A stretch of DNA of 64,000 bases. Origin: Phoronis australis (lineage: Eukaryota > Phoronida > Phoronidae). Positions 48,549 through 58,076 of this stretch are shown here, in pieces. Numbering within the stretch: the stretch's first letter is position 1; each line of letters opens with the position of its first letter. Both the position numbers and the translations under genes were made by a program. The notes beneath the pieces were generated by a model, which did not search any database, was not told the DNA's origin, and worked only from the letters and a program-made list of their open reading frames with translations. The DNA lies in NCBI GenBank assembly GCA_002633005.1, contig NMRA01000589.1, positions 156,641 to 220,640 on the forward strand. Direction: 5' to 3'.

Positions 48549-51500
48549 GTAAGAAATCATTTATTTTGGTAAAATTTAACGTCCCAGTGACTTACAGGAG
48601 TTTTCCGCAGATAAGCCCACCCGATGAAACGCTCATGGGCGTTTATTTGGTGTTACAACTGGTATCAAGTGTCTAGATAGTGGGCCGTTTATTCGGAAGA
48701 TTTCCTCTTAAGAGCCCACAATGAGGTCTGGAGGTGCACATTAATCTTCTTGTCCCACTGGGCAGATATTGCAAAAATTCATGGGCTGTTACACAATTAA
48801 CGTTGTTAACCCGCATTCACAACAATCCTTTTAGGACTACCAATCCACCCAGAAAGGCTGTTTCACTTACAAAAAATACGTACAGCGCTTCCTTTCGTCA
48901 TTTGCGTAGCCGAAACTATGACTTTCCATTTACACGCCCCCTTTTCCGAATAAACGCCAGGGCGTTTATTTGGCGTTACTAAAACGCCTGAAATTTTTCA
49001 CTTTCCGAATACACCCCATGGCTTATCCCCGGAAATATCGGTATTATGGAAAATCTTGTTTTAACATTGGTAAAACATCACCACTCGGATGCTTGTGACA
49101 TGTGGCAAAACTCTTCGCTTTTTCATGTTTTAGGACGTCCTTGCCAAATGCCAACTCGAACTAATCACTATGGAAATATATACATCAGTTACCTACTTTT
49201 TGTTTTAGAAACCTTGAGCTCATCGCTGCTATCCTGGGTACATTAAAAGCAGACGGAGCCTTTGTTTGCATAGACGTATCCTTGCCCCAAAATCGCATCG
49301 ACTACATGCTCGAAGATTCGGAATGTCACGTTGTCGTAACCTCGCAACGCATCCTTAATTCCGGAATCCTAAAGCATTTTGGGGGACATGTCATATGCCT
49401 AGACATAGAGAAATGCACAACAAAATACCCTATTCGTCTCAGCTCTGATAAAGACAGAGAAGTGCAAGCCCAGAGCAAAGTGACGTCCAGTAATATGGCA
49501 TACATAGTATACACATCGGGGACAACCGGGAAGCCGAAGGGTGTTATGGTAACACACAAAGGCGTAGAAAATCTTATCCCAAAAATGAACAAGGCGCTAG
49601 GTGTAAGGAAGGGAAGGAAAATAACACAGTTCTTCAACATAATGTTTGATGGCGCGTATCAAGAAATATTCATGGCGCTCTCCAGCGGAGCTACTCTTGT
49701 ACTTCGTGAGACGGACTACCGCAACACGTTGAAGTCGGTGGACTTTTCTATGATGACGCCAACTGTACTTGCATCTTTGGATCCAAGAGACTTCCCAAAC
49801 CTAAAAACTGTGGCTGTTCTTGGCGAAATATTGCCCGAATCTGTGGTCGCGTGCTGGGAGGATCACGTAGACTTATTTAATGAATATGGCCCGTGCGAGG
49901 TGACAATCAACTGTACTATTGGTAAGGTGAATAACAGATCGCAAGTGACAGCTGGAAAGCCAATAGAAAATTGCACGACCTTTGTGCTTGGAGACGACAT
50001 GAACCTGGTTCCAATTGGCGTGAAAGGAACAATTTTCATTAGCGGACTCGGTGTTGCAAGAGGATACCTCAACAGACCGGACTTGACCCTTCAGAAATTT
50101 GTAGATAATCCATTCGGTGAGGGTAAACTCTACAACTCCGGAGACGTTGGATGTTGGACCGACGACGGTGAACTCGTGGTCAATGGACGAAAAGACAGAC
50201 AGGTAAAGTTCAAACGGTGATCATAAGATGGGCTGTAATTTTTTCACAATGATGTCTTGCTCGCAATCCGATCTTTCCCAAGAAGTTTCGAGATATTCAT
50301 TGTCAGTTTGCCGTATGACTGTTGATAGGACAATAAACGGATAGGACGTGAATTTTAACGAGCTTTTATGATACTATGCAACAAATAAAACTGGTATGTT
50401 ACATAACTTACGTTCAATGTGTATAACTGAGACATAGCTTCAATACTACGACAAGAATTTGTCATGCTGCTTTGCATTCTTTATTATTCATTCCCGTGTC
50501 AACTCAATCAAAAATTGATAAACCCATGGGTTTCAATGGTCGTTCTAGGTCAAATTGCGAGGATTTCGAGTAGAGCTCGGGGAAGTGGAACACGCGCTTG
50601 CTACGTTGGAGGGCATTGGGAACGCTGCTGTGTTGATGAAAAAGGACATTTTAGTAGGATATGTCACGCCCGATATCGGTAAGTGTGTCAATCCGTTTAC
50701 TTAGACCGGTTTCCGGTATGAAATTGATCCTAACTTTACCTAGATGAAGATTGATTTCTGGGTTATGGAAAAGCTGGCAGTAAATTATTGTTTGCGAACG
50801 TGCTCGGCACATAACGTGACTGACACACTGTGACAATCCAAATTATCGAGTCTGATCCCAAGCAATAATGAACTGTGAGTTCTTCTACAACCCAGGAATT
50901 TTGTATCCGTCAGTGTCATAAACTAAAAGTTGTTTACGGAAGGCGAGTTAATAGCCGCTGTAAGAAGCCACTGCTAATGGTCACCTCGATGTCAACAAAT
51001 TTTTAATTGAAACTAAATGAGCCTTATTTCGCTATCTGAGTAAAATCATTTTTGTTTTATATCTCGCTGAAGCTGCAGTGTGTCTACAATCTCTTCTCAA
51101 AATCTTGTCTTCACAGGCACGACGAAAGCCCAAGAGCTTAAACAGAAACTCGAAGAAACTCTTCCGCGGTATATGATACCCACAGTGATCGTTCCTCTGG
51201 CAAAATTCCCAATGTCAACAGCCGAAAAGGTAAATTATCGCGCATTGCCCGAACCGAACTTAGTGCAACAGGAAACTGCCACAACAAAAGAAAAAATGCT
51301 CATACAAATTTGGAGCGAAGTTCTTGGAATCAGCCCATCAAAGATCAAACCAACAGATTCCTTCTTTTATTTGGGTGGAGATTCAATTTCTGCCATGAAA
51401 GTTTTCACTTTGGCAAGAAAACAAGACTTACGATTCACAGTACAACAAATTTTCCAAACGCGGAATTTGTCTCAACTCGCAGCTGTAGCCAAATTTGAAA

Positions 51501-54500
51501 AGTCATCTATAGAGGCAGATCAAGTCGAGATTTCTGGACTCATACCTTTGACACCAATTCAAGAGTGGTTCATAGGCTTGGACATGATGAACCTCAACCA
51601 TTTCAACCAGTCTGCTCTCCTCAAGCCTCATAACATACTTGATGCTCAAGCACTTCAGAAAAGCATTGACAAACTTGTGTCGCATCATGACATGCTTAGA
51701 GTAAAGTTCCATTTCAGAGACGACGGTACAGTCACGCAAGAAATCAAATCTTCAAATGATTGCATAAAACCAAAACTATTACACAAAGCTGTATCGCAAG
51801 ACCAGGTGAATGACACACTGCACCAAATTCAATCATCTTTGAGCATAACAGATGGCCCTGTTGCAGCTTTCTGCCTGCTAGACGTGAAGAGTCAAGGGCA
51901 GTTGCTCTTCATAACTGTTCATCACGTCGCAATTGACTTGGTTTCATGGCAAATCCTTCTTGAAGACCTTGAGCTGTTGTACTTAGGCAAGAAGTTACAA
52001 CCTAAAACAACGTCGTTCAAAGCATGGTCAGAGGGTCTCTCGAATGAGTATCGTTTAACTATGTCAACAGATACTTGGCCCAAATGGCAGAATACAGCAT
52101 CAAAAACTTTTGATCACTTCCTGTACGGGAACAAGATTAACGAGACTGGGGAAAACCGCACACTGAAACTGGAAAGTATTTCACTTCATGCTGAAACAAC
52201 GGGCAAACTGCTTTCTCTTCAGGGAACCCAGGGGAGCGATTTAACTTCCGTTAACGACGTGTTATTGACTGCCTTAATTGTAGCATATCACAGATGTACT
52301 GCGATGACATCTCTTGCTGTAGAACAAGAATGGTTTGGAAGGGAACCTTGGAATGAGAAATATGATGTGTCCAGAACAGTAGGTTGGTTTACCGTCATGT
52401 ACCCTGTTACAATGACAATTGACAAAAATGGAGAATTGGAAGATCATCTTGAAAAGACAAAATCAATTCTGCGACGAGTTCCACAAGGCGGGCTTCCATT
52501 CGGTGTCAATAAATACCTGAATAAAGACGAAGACTACAGGTTCCACCAAAGTTGTGACGTTCTCTTCAACTACCACGGTAGTGCAACACAATTTTCCCAA
52601 GACCTGACGCTTTGGGACGTATGCATGGATGGGGAATTCGTCTTCACAAACCGAGGCAAAGATGAGAAGTTATCCCATAGTCTTGTAATTGAGTGTTCCG
52701 TGCAAGACGAGTGTCTGAAGTCAATGTTCATTTATATGCACGATCAGAGAAGTCCGTTCATAAAAGAATTGGCTTCAACCTGGCTCGAAATCGTCAATTC
52801 CATTATGTCAACTTGCAAAGTAATGCAGGTTGATAAAGGCATAGATCCATCCAATGATACCCTTCCTGCGCTTAATACAACTCAAATCCTAACAGACAAC
52901 GACACCGAAGCCATTTACGAATGTACCCCACTTCAAGAAGGTTTCATTCTTTCACTGCTTCAAGATAAATCTTCATATCTTGTCCAAATGGCAATGGATA
53001 TTGAAGGAAAGTTGGATGTACCACGGTTCATAGACGCTTGGAATGTAGTCATTCGCCGCCACCAGTCTCTAAGAACCTCGTTTGCAATCGAAACAAAGGA
53101 CCACATGTTGAGGCAAAACGTCAGAAGACAAGCAAACATTCAGTGGACAAAAGATCACTGGACGGATCCACTGCAGCAAGAGAACGAGTATGTGATCAAA
53201 GACAGAAACGTAGGATTTGAAATGAAGGAGGTAATGATGCGCTTTGCGTTAATGAAACAACCTGATGACACATACAGGTTTATCTGGACGACCCATCACT
53301 CCCTGATTGATGGTTGGTCAACTCAGCTCGTGTTAAGAGAGGTTCTCTTAGCCTATCATCAACAGGAACTGCCTCCTCCACCACCTCCATTCCAAACTTT
53401 TGTCGAGTATTGTAAATCGCGAAATACTTCAGCCGCAAAGACTTTCTGGGGTGAATTCTTTGAAAACTTACATTCAAAGTTTTTAATTACCGGAAAGGAA
53501 ACCGTAAGACCCAAAGAAGTCTCATCGTCAAATGTGAAGAATTTCACCAAACAACTTGAAGTACGCACTGATAACCTCTGGCGTTTTGCACGTGAAAACA
53601 GTCTAACAATTTCCAGTGTCGTTTTTGGTGCATGGTCTATCGTGTTAGATAGATTTTGTAGCAATGGAGGGAACGATTGTGTGTTCGGCGTGGTACTGGC
53701 TTCCAGGAGTGCAGAAGTTGAAGGAATAGAAGACATGGTAGGTCTCTTGATTAACACATTGCCACTTCGAATCACATTTCCAACGAGTGCAGGTATTTCG
53801 ATGCTTGACTGGTTGCATTCAGTACAGTCCCGCCAAAGCAGTATAATGGAGTACGACTACTGCAACTTAGCAGATGTCGTACGATGGAGTGGCCTACCAA
53901 GAAACCAGAATATCATGGATTCTTTGGTAATTTTTGAAAATTATCCTCCGATGCACGACGTGGAAAACGGCGAAATAGCGCTCACTAATCTCCAAGCATA
54001 CGAGAAAGTACAGTTTCCCATAACAATAGAGGTTGCCGCGGACTCCGACTATGTTAGTGTCACGTGCATGCATGATACCAGCCGGATAAGCGATGATCTA
54101 GCTAGCGAGATGCTAGATTACATGAACAGTGCAATCAAGGAGCTGCTCAACTATGACACAGAGAAACCGATAGTTGAAATGGACATCGTCAAGGCGAGAC
54201 CTGGGAGAGATGCCAAAGGAGTACGTTTGGACATGTGGAACGGGGTGGGATCCACAAGCCAACTTAAATGTTATATCAGGGATCAAAAGGGACGCATGAC
54301 GCCACCAGGTATTGCCGGAAAACTAGAGTTCAGCACTAGTAATGGCGAGGCATGTCAAACGAACGTTGTGGCTCTGCTACATAACAACGGCGATATAAGC
54401 GTTTTATGCAAGAAAGGCAATTACGAACTTGAGGGTGCAGTTAAGTATGTTACGTTTGAAACTGAAGAGGGCGCGATAGCACTTACTCAGAAACCAGTTT

Positions 54501-57500
54501 CTTTTGAGGTTTTGAAAGAATTTCAAAAAAAGCACCTCAAGTGTATTCCAGTTCACAGCATTGAGTTTGTTCACGAAGAACTCATCAATCTCGTAACAGA
54601 TGAGGTAACGATCGATCAAGTGAGCACAATACAGGAAACACAGAGAGAAAGATTCGTTGACGAGTTCCAGATGACTTATTCCCAGAAACTGCTAAGAGAT
54701 ATTTGGAGCCAACTTTTAGAAGTACCGCGGGATGACATCAAACTTGACCACTCGTTCTTTGACTTAGGTGGGACATCTATAAAGGCAATTAGCATGACTT
54801 CTTTGGCAGAAAAGAAAGGGCTGCATTTGAATTTAAATGACATCTTGGAGTATCAAACTCTCAGAGGCATTTCAGCTGCTGCTAAGACACAGACAGGTGA
54901 GTTTTTCAAGCAAAATATTTCGTGTTTTCGAACAAAATTTAAAATTAGTATGTCTTTTAATAAGTATGCTAAAGAAAACTAACATTTCAGGTATTTTACA
55001 GGCATAAGTTTTTCATAATTGTTAGAATTTATTCAGGAATAACAAACCATTTTTTCTGCAAGAAATTAAACGGCCAACATAATGTGCCAGAGCCTTGGTA
55101 GGCGAAACAGTTGGCCAACTCTGAGAGTAATTACAGTTTCGTTACTCTCAGGCCATCGTAGTTCGTGTCCACCAGAAACTTTATCAGAAGCATTTCAACC
55201 GATTCTTGGAAGTTTTAGGTAGCTACTTCAGGTTCCTAAATCTCTACAGTCATTTATACCAAACCAATTAAAACAAATGAACGTGAGAGGGGACTGTCCA
55301 CGAAATGCAGGCGCTAGTAACAGACTTCGGGGTTATATGTGTTTGAATTCCACGAGGACCAGGCAAGTCTGGTAGCAGAAAATTAATGGAAATGTACACT
55401 GCACGCTCTTAAAAACCATTTAGAAAATTCTACATTTTCTACACTATTTCGTTGAACTGATATCTTCCGCCAAAAGTATTGCAAAGGCATAATTATTTAA
55501 TTTTGGTCCTTCAGTTTATCTGTCTTTTTAGAATTTCCAGCTTCGGTGATATCAAAACTTGACATTTCGTGATGAGGTCATTGCTTACAAAGTCGCTTGT
55601 TTCCTTGTTTTTAAAGTGACATGCTTGCTTCGCGTGGCACAAGTATGACCGACTGAAGTATTTTTACTTATTAACAAATTTTAACTTCTTACAGACAATG
55701 CAAACGACATTCTGGTGCGTCTGAATGAAGGAGAGAAGGACCGTATACCAATCGTTTGCGTCCACGCAAGCGATGGTGGCACGTCATCCTACGCGTACCT
55801 AGCAGGTAAATATTTCGCGTGTCCATTGTTGTTATTACATGTACTGCACGTGCAGTGCAGGTGACTGCGTACGAGTCCTCTAACTACAGTAGTAACCAAA
55901 CTGAATTGGAAAAAATACTGTTTGCCATCATGACGGCTACTTACCATCAAAAATGATTACTTACCACCAAGGCGGCAAACTTCTAATTACAGAATGGCTT
56001 ATAAGCCACCATATTAACTTTCCTGTTAACTGCTCTCCATTCTCGGTCACAAATGAGAGAAAATTTTTCTAACGACGAATTTGACTTCGGCCCAGCCATC
56101 ATGACGGGGAATCCCGGGTCATTTTTTCTGAAACACTTCTGGCTCGCGCTGTGCATAGATCTCTTCGTCGGAGGTATAAGCGCAAGAGGATTAAAGAAAC
56201 TTTATCGGCATTATTACAGGGAAACTCATTTTGGGAATTGTTGTTCGGTGGGATAAACTTCTTAATTTTATTACTTTTGACCAGCTTCCCGTCCAGTAAC
56301 GCTAGGACGTTGCTAAAAACCGACTTCGCGAGATTACGTGACATGATATTGTCGTGTATTGAGAACATGTGACTTTGGCTTGATTTTAGCTAGGTCCCAG
56401 CGTTACTGAACGCACGCCAGAACTATCGAAGAACATCTATCGTCTTTTTGTGATTTTATTACAAATTGCCAATTTTCGACATTTCCTGCCAGGAATTCGC
56501 CGAAACCAAGGCATGTACGCTTAACAACTCTGATATTTATCGAGGGGCCTTAGCTCTGTTAGCAGACCATAGAACTGTGATGGGGGGGTTGTATGCAGGT
56601 TTGATTGATCGCCGAGAGTGATCTCACAAAATTATTTTTCTCGCCAATAATGTCCCTTCATACCGCCAACCAGACCTTGCTTCACTCAAAGCGAAAAAAC
56701 GAACGAATACGCGAATACTACTACATGTATGGAACGGCCGGCCACAAATTCGTGAAACTGTGAAAAACGGAACACAGCGAATGATATGCACCACCCAACC
56801 AGTAAATAAAACAAGCCCTCGGTGAGGGTTTGCAGAAAACGACGTTTTTACAGAACCTGAGCTTATACCAGGTTCGCTAGTAGGCTCACAGCTGTTGTTT
56901 ATGCAAAAATGAGCTGAACTCCACCAGCCTGTATACATAGGTGTTGGTTCATTCTACATATAGTAACAGAAAAGCAGGCGGCAAATCTCATACTTTAGTA
57001 GCAAAATAAGAGCGAAATCACGAGAAGCTGAGTTCATAACCAACGCATTCAAAGCCCTTAGAAAGGATACACAGAAGGTTGTTGGATGTTTTATGTTAGC
57101 TAGACCGCCATCCGACGGTAATACTCGGAACTAGAGAAAATATTAGATAAACACTATGTCGAGCAGCTACAGAACGGAACACGTTTCACGCACTTTCCAC
57201 CAGAAAAAAGGCACACGCAGTTCTGTTGTACAAAAGATTTGAAATTATCCATTGGTCATGAAAGAGCATTCAACCAAACACTCGCCTATACTCTTGAGGA
57301 AACTTAATGACGTACTATCACGTGTTCATTTTGCAGGCAACTTAAACCGACATCCATTATACGCATTCCGCTTAAAAGAGGATACACCATTCGAGTCGAT
57401 TGAACAACTTTCTGCTTTGTACGTGGAAAGAATGGTCTCACTCGACTTCTTCGCCAACGTGCAACCATACTTACTGGTGGGGTATTCAACAGGAGGCGCA

Positions 57501-57977
57501 GTGGCGTTCGAGATGGCGCTTCAGCTTGAGCTAAAGCAATACCCACCCGCCAGACTGGTTCTGCTCGACGGCACACCAGAGTTTATGCGGAGAACTTATC
57601 ACGGCATCAGTAGTAAAAGCGAAGACGAAATTGTCGATGTAAAGAATTTCTTGACAAAAACGTGGGACGAGAAAGGACTGGACAAATCTGACCTTCAGAG
57701 AGCGTTGACCAACTTCAACAACACCGTCTCTCAGTACGCTAGCTACTCGCCGACTGAATTGTACCACGGCAGCACCGTTCTTGTTCAGCCAGCTAGCAAT
57801 GAAAATAATGAGTTGTTGATGGCGGCTATCTCGCAGATGCCAAGTGAAGATTATGGGCTACAGGCGCTGTGTACCCAACCTGTGAAGATCGTAGTGGTGG
57901 AGGGAGATCACTACAGCATGATGCGAGATGCAGACGGAGTGATATCTCATACAGTTGTGGAAGGACTATCTCAGTAG
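39204..57977 (+). CDS. multimodular non-ribosomal peptide synthetase, 5' partial, six visible exons
   Basis: The span includes introns. Exons 39204-48548, 49209-50202, 50549-50678, 51117-54896, 55695-55805 and 57337-57977 join in phase to about 4,741 residues and a stop after a 772-bp assembly duplication is collapsed. Domain order: C lobe, A1, T1, E1, C2, A2, T2, C3, A3, T3, E2, C4, A4 remnant, T4, TE. NRPS enzymes activate amino acids as adenylates, hold them on phosphopantetheine of T domains, join them in C domains and release the peptide by TE. Three A domains are essentially complete, so at least three residues are predicted, two of them epimerised. The C2 and C4 motifs HHSLLDG and HHSLIDG and C3 HHAVTDG are intact. 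The 5' end is missing: exon 1 starts at an acceptor in phase 1 and encodes only the second lobe of a C domain. A phosphopantetheinyl transferase must come from elsewhere in the genome. Confidence 0.9.
39930..41435 (+). other. domain: adenylation domain A1
   Basis: Residues ~242-742. Core motifs seen: AGLAYVPLDPSYPEDR, YTSGSTGKPKG, FDLSVYDIF, GGATEGSIWS, TGELYIGG, YKTGDLGRF, QVKIRGFRVELSEIE, LPTYMVP and NGKVNRKKLP. By eye the ten specificity positions read DLYDISQIWK. This is closest in form to the cysteine code I remember (DLYNLSLIWK), but three positions differ, so the substrate is open. Confidence 0.85.
41515..41715 (+). other. domain: carrier protein T1
   Basis: Residues ~770-837. FYEVGGDSISAM contains the Ser that would carry phosphopantetheine. 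The GGDSI form is typical of carriers placed before epimerization domains. Confidence 0.85.
41780..43030 (+). other. domain: epimerization domain E1
   Basis: Residues ~859-1275. LTPAQVWFFEQ, HHLVVDLVSWRIILED, EAHGRE, SRTLGWFMTMFP and VLFNYYGRFD are the epimerization-type variants of condensation motifs. The His pair and the Glu of the E.HGRE motif are present; the Gly of HHxxxDG is Leu. Confidence 0.8.
43140..44420 (+). other. domain: condensation domain C2 (D-acceptor type)
   Basis: Residues ~1312-1740. MYPCTPMQEGFLFSLL is the opening typical of condensation domains that follow an E domain; HHSLLDGMS and VGLTINTLPMRV are intact. Confidence 0.8.
44500..45900 (+). other. domain: adenylation domain A2 with altered core motifs
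   Basis: Residues ~1765-2232. YTSGSTGRPNG has Asn where the conserved Lys of motif A3 stands, motif A5 is NAYGTAE instead of N.YGPTE, and motif A10 reads SGNKIDDAALP. A7 (YKTGDLARW), A8 and the A10 Lys are kept. Specificity positions read DKGTVTAIFK by eye. It may be weak, unusual in substrate, or inactive. Confidence 0.75.
45945..46150 (+). other. domain: carrier protein T2
   Basis: Residues ~2247-2316. FFSLGGHSLLA with the carrier Ser; the GGHSL form is typical of carriers feeding an ordinary condensation domain. Confidence 0.85.
46161..46932 (+). repeat. first copy of a 772-bp near-identical direct duplication
   Basis: Matches 46934-47705 with about six substitutions that I found; five are synonymous and one changes Thr to Ala. 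It ends at the single N. Most simply this is one allele of a heterozygous stretch. Confidence 0.95.
46255..48340 (+). other. domain: condensation domain C3 (L-acceptor type), spans the assembly duplication
   Basis: After collapse, residues ~2350-2788. QMCLLYEVIQDSPVYNVSLI, HHAVTDGASLKI, VGYFVNTLPLRV and NQDVPFQKI fit the type that joins two L residues, consistent with the absence of an E domain after T2. Confidence 0.8.
46934..47705 (+). repeat. second copy of the 772-bp duplication
   Basis: Same sequence as 46161-46932, offset 773 bp, and continues directly into the rest of C3. Removing one copy plus the N restores the reading frame exactly. Confidence 0.95.
48608..49035. mobile_element. 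possible inverted-repeat element in the first NRPS intron
   Basis: TTCCGCAGATAAGCCCA on the left and TGGCTTATCCCCGGAA on the right are imperfect inverted ends. GGCGTTTATTTGG occurs twice inside. Weak evidence. Confidence 0.35.
49209..50202 (+). CDS. NRPS exon: core of A3
   Basis: Acceptor TTTTTGTTTTAG, donor GTAAAG. The first base completes the Arg codon split by the previous intron. Encodes ADGAFVCID, YTSGTTGKPKGVMVTH, MFDGAYQEIF, NEYGPCE and GRKDRQ of an adenylation domain. Confidence 0.9.
50549..50678 (+). CDS. NRPS exon: A3 motif A8 region
   Basis: Acceptor GGTCGTTCTAG, donor GTAAGT. Encodes VKLRGFRVELGEVEHAL, continuing GRKDRQ of the previous exon to complete core motif A8, then about 25 residues of the C-terminal subdomain. 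Confidence 0.88.
51117..54896 (+). CDS. NRPS exon: end of A3, T3, E2, C4, A4 remnant, T4
   Basis: Acceptor GTCTTCACAG, donor GTGAGT. A single 3.8-kb open frame. It starts at the end of A3 (LPRYMIP, AEKVNYRALP), followed by T3 (FYLGGDSISAM), E2, C4, a shortened A-like segment and T4 (FFDLGGTSIKAIS). Confidence 0.9.
51285..51490 (+). other. domain: carrier protein T3
   Basis: Residues ~3288-3357. FFYLGGDSISAMKV with the carrier Ser, again in the GGDSI form found before E domains. Confidence 0.85.
51535..52840 (+). other. domain: epimerization domain E2
   Basis: Residues ~3372-3807. LTPIQEWFIG, HHVAIDLVSWQILLED, EWFGRE, SRTVGWFTVMYP and VLFNYHGS. The His of E.HGRE is Phe here, but the Glu remains. 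The DL in place of DG matches E1. Confidence 0.8.
52910..54170 (+). other. domain: condensation domain C4 (D-acceptor type)
   Basis: Residues ~3830-4250. IYECTPLQEGFILSLL, HHSLIDGWS and VGLLINTLPLRI are intact. It parallels C2 in following an E domain. Confidence 0.8.
54215..54640 (+). other. domain remnant: truncated adenylation domain (A4)
   Basis: Residues ~4265-4407. About 140 residues lie between C4 and T4 where an A domain of ~500 is usual. PPGIAGKLEF resembles motif A6, LHNNGDISV the A7-A8 approach, LKEFQKKHLKCIPVHSIEFV the A9 region. Motifs A1-A5, the specificity pocket and the catalytic A10 Lys are absent. This is my reading of weak similarity; a non-homologous linker is possible. 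Confidence 0.55.
54680..54880 (+). other. domain: carrier protein T4
   Basis: Residues ~4420-4487. FFDLGGTSIKAI keeps the carrier Ser, so the final carrier appears able to hold an acyl or peptidyl group despite lacking its own A domain. Confidence 0.8.
55695..55805 (+). CDS. NRPS exon: start of thioesterase
   Basis: Acceptor TTCTTACAG, donor GTAAAT. Encodes 37 residues with PIVCVHASDGGTSSYAYLA, the first strand and oxyanion region of an alpha/beta-hydrolase thioesterase. Confidence 0.8.
56286..56417 (-). mobile_element. same MITE family, copy D
   Basis: Starts CCCGTCCAGTAACGCTAGG and ends GCGTTACTGAACGCACGCC, in the last intron of the NRPS gene. Confidence 0.8.
57337..57977 (+). CDS. NRPS last exon: thioesterase catalytic part
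   Basis: Acceptor CATTTTGCAG, stop TAG at 57975-57977. Contains GYSTGG with the candidate nucleophile Ser at 57486-57488, LLDGTP with Asp at 57567-57569 and EGDHYSMM with His at 57909-57911. Order and local context resemble the thioesterase of animal fatty acid synthase (GYS.G, DG, EGDH). Confidence 0.88.
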
Positions 57978-58070
57978 CCATGAAGTCCTAAATGATGGAG
58001 CCCAGATGGAGAATTTCACGCACAAAACATACAGGGCAGACGATATGAGATAATTAACTAATAATTGTTC

Positions 58071-58076
58071 AATAAA
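58071..58076 (+). promoter_or_regulatory. polyadenylation signal AATAAA of the NRPS gene
   Basis: AATAAA about 95 bp after the stop codon, followed by an A-rich stretch. Confidence 0.65.

Larger units (their letters stand above)
48385..51260 (+). other. domain: adenylation domain A3, split over four exons
   Basis: Residues ~2803-3280. YTSGTTGKPKG, FDGAYQEIF, NEYGPCE, VARGYLNRP, YNSGDVG, QVKLRGFRVELGEVE, LPRYMIP and AEKVNYRALP. Specificity positions read DGQMALEINK by eye; I recognise no matching code. Motif A7 has Asn in place of the usual Lys or Arg. All three introns of the adenylation region of this gene fall here. Confidence 0.8.

Noticed and set aside
56624-56938. Minus-strand 104-codon frame in the last NRPS intron
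   Set aside because: No similarity recognised and no splice sites that would make it an exon.
39204-57977. Bacterial contamination as the source of the NRPS
   Set aside because: Five GT-AG introns in matching phases, a MITE copy shared with the CUB gene in its last intron, and an AATAAA signal show it is in animal DNA.
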